Part shown: positions 62,674-64,000 of the stretch, piece after piece
How positions within the stretch are numbered: position 1 is the first letter of the stretch
How the letters are laid out: each line of letters begins with the position of its first letter
NCBI GenBank assembly: GCA_965222015.1
Contig: CBDCTL010000022.1
Span: forward strand, 186,001 to 250,000
DNA from: JANQPX01 sp965222015
Lineage (GTDB): Bacteria > Pseudomonadota > Alphaproteobacteria > Geminicoccales > Geminicoccaceae
Direction: 5' to 3'
Length of the DNA stretch: 64,000 nt
Translations under genes and position numbers: made by a program
Notes under the pieces: model-generated
What the model saw: the letters and a program-made list of their open reading frames with translations, nothing else
Told to the model about the DNA's origin: nothing
Database searches by the model: none

Positions 62674-64000
62674 ATGCTGGCGGGTGCGCTTTCCAGCCAG
62701 AAGTTGCTGAGCCTGCTTCCGAAAAAACTGACCCAGGGCGCCGCCTGGAACGGCCTCGCCCAGATCATGTATCGGGGCCTCGTGATCCTCGCCATGCTGA
62801 TCGCGGCGCGCCTTCTCGGTCTCGAGCGCTTCGGCCAGCTCAGCCTTCTCTACAGCACCACCATGACCTTCAACGTGGTCGCTTCGCTCGGCCTGATCAT
62901 GACCGGCACCAAGCTGGTCGCCGAGCACTACCGGAAGGACAAGGTGAAGACCGGACGGATCATGGCGCTCTGCCATTATATGGCCATCGTCAGCGGCGGG
63001 CTGGTCGGCCTCGGCATGCTGGTGACGGCACCCTGGATCGCGTCCGAGATCCTGAACGATGCGGCGCTCGCCCCGGGTGTGCGGCTGACCGCCCTCCTTC
63101 TCCTTTTCCAGGTGCTCGCCGACAGCATGCTCGGCATCAATCTCGGTTTTCTCGCCTTTCGCAGCATCTTCGTCACCAACGTGGTCACCGGCCTCGTCGC
63201 CTTTACCCTCCTGATCGCCGGCGCGCATTACCAAGGTGTCACGGGCGCGCTGATCGGCCTCGCGATCGCCGAGGCCGTCCGCTTCGGCCTGCTCTGGCGA
63301 TCAGGACGCCGCTCGGCGGCGGAGCATGACGTTCCGCTCTCCTGGCGTTTTCCGAAAGAGGAAATGCCGATCATCTGGCATGTCAGCCTGCCGTCCATGG
63401 CGACCGCCATTCTCTGGCTGCCGGTCACCTGGATCGGCACGCTGATGCTCGTCCGCCAGCCCGGCGGTTTTTCGGAGATGGGCCTGTTCGGCGCCGCCAA
63501 TCAGTGGTTCTCGCTGCTCCTGTTCGTGCCCGGCGTGGTCACCCAGACCATCCTCCCGATCCTGAGCGGGCAGGTGGGCGATGGCGGCAGGCTCGAGGCC
63601 CGCGGCCTGGCATTGAAGTCCGCGGGCCTCATGCTGATCATGGTCGCGCTGATCGCCGCCCCGCTGATGCTGGCTAGCCCCTGGATCACCGCCGCCTACG
63701 GGCCGGAATTCGAAAGCGGCGTCTCCGTCTTCGTGCTCATGCTGGCCGCCGCCGTCGCCGCAGCGCCGCAAGGTATCCTCGGCAATTTCCTCGCCGCCGA
63801 AAACCGTTTCTGGCTGCGTTTCCGGCTGAACCTGCTATGGGCGATCTGCTATCTCGCCGCTGCCTGGTTTTTCGTGACCAAGGGCGCCATCGGCCTCGCG
63901 ATCGCGCTGATGATCGCCTACGCCCTGCGCACGCTGGCGACGCTTGCCTATGTCCTCGGCGGTAAAGGTCCGGCGCCCGCTATGCCGTCCGCGCACGGAT
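62674..64000 (+). CDS. Polysaccharide flippase (MATE/Wzx-like), 3' end beyond window
   Basis: Reading from the ATG at 62674 gives 442 codons without a stop, reaching the window edge. The protein begins with a short cytoplasmic helix, then KLTQGAAWNGLAQIMYRGLVI, and continues as about twelve hydrophobic segments. These include GVTGALIGLAIAEAVRFGLL and WVTWIGTLMLV-like stretches typical of polysaccharide-biosynthesis membrane proteins. Family length is about 430-500, so only a short tail is missing. It probably flips lipid-linked glycan across the inner membrane for the locus that begins at asnB. A GGAGGACGCTGAG ribosome site precedes the start. Confidence 0.87.
   Translation, partial: MLAGALSSQKLLSLLPKKLTQGAAWNGLAQIMYRGLVILAMLIAARLLGLERFGQLSLLYSTTMTFNVVASLGLIMTGTKLVAEHYRKDKVKTGRIMALCHYMAIVSGGLVGLGMLVTAPWIASEILNDAALAPGVRLTALLLLFQVLADSMLGINLGFLAFRSIFVTNVVTGLVAFTLLIAGAHYQGVTGALIGLAIAEAVRFGLLWRSGRRSAAEHDVPLSWRFPKEEMPIIWHVSLPSMATAILWLPVTWIGTLMLVRQPGGFSEMGLFGAANQWFSLLLFVPGVVTQTILPILSGQVGDGGRLEARGLALKSAGLMLIMVALIAAPLMLASPWITAAYGPEFESGVSVFVLMLAAAVAAAPQGILGNFLAAENRFWLRFRLNLLWAICYLAAAWFFVTKGAIGLAIALMIAYALRTLATLAYVLGGKGPAPAMPSAHG

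Overview
The window is a high-GC (about 65% by eye), densely coded chromosomal segment of an alphaproteobacterium. The lineage call rests on the divergent recG / sdhE-mfd arrangement, the HDAC-xseB-ispA-dxs-tlyA run, and the coxMSL-DE-type molybdenum hydroxylase genes. I cannot name a genus; a Rhodospirillales/Geminicoccales-like bacterium is a guess. No rRNA, tRNA, CRISPR array, prophage or intact insertion sequence was seen.

Region 1 (1-2284, minus) holds a metallo-beta-lactamase-fold lactonase overlapping a long ORF that joins an SMP-30/gluconolactonase domain to an isochorismatase-type hydrolase and runs off the left edge. Region 2 (2285-2923) is a non-coding island built of two hairpins in inverted orientation around a core that recurs near 19.7 kb. 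Region 3 (2924-19590, minus) reads as one very long polycistron: a LIV-type importer (LivH, LivM, LivG, and a LivF fused to a Tm-1-like domain), a PEP-hydrolase-family TIM barrel, a giant flotillin-like protein with 44-residue coiled-coil repeats, two SRPBCC proteins, a three-component molybdenum hydroxylase (FAD, 2Fe-2S, and a large subunit split over two ORFs), the MoxR/CoxE-type maturation pair and an amidohydrolase. An AraC regulator, an Fe-type alcohol dehydrogenase and a LIV-type binding protein follow at 19.8-23.3 kb. The likely theme is uptake and oxidative or hydrolytic breakdown of an unidentified organic compound, with membrane scaffolding.

Region 4 (23.5-28.1 kb, plus) has a Gfo/Idh oxidoreductase and an SDR, then a complete SsuABC-like importer. 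Region 5 (28.1-32.3 kb) has a tandem pair of secreted paralogues with calcium-loop motifs, a small helical protein of unknown function, an AT-rich island and a DUF502 membrane protein. Region 6 (32.3-43.5 kb) is housekeeping: recG, sdhE, mfd, then the HDAC-xseB-ispA-dxs-tlyA operon for DNA repair, SDH flavinylation and isoprenoid synthesis. Region 7 (43.7-48.4 kb) is a Gld-type ABC system (ATPase, permease, GldG-like, DUF4340).

Region 8 (48.5-58.3 kb) has a Crp/Fnr regulator, a GST and an AstA acyltransferase, then a signalling-linked sodium symporter module: DUF4212, symporter, cNMP/CBS/DUF294 protein, a membrane protein, a receiver protein, and a degenerate histidine kinase fused to a DEDDh exonuclease. 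Region 9 (58.5-64 kb) has a secreted protein of unknown function followed by the start of a surface-glycan locus: AsnB-type amidotransferase, glycosyltransferase, and a flippase cut by the right edge.

The observations most worth following are the 16.7 kb coupled operon with its flotillin, the split molybdenum hydroxylase large subunit, the two or three unusual domain fusions, and the dispersed repeat whose two copies differ partly at synonymous codon positions.
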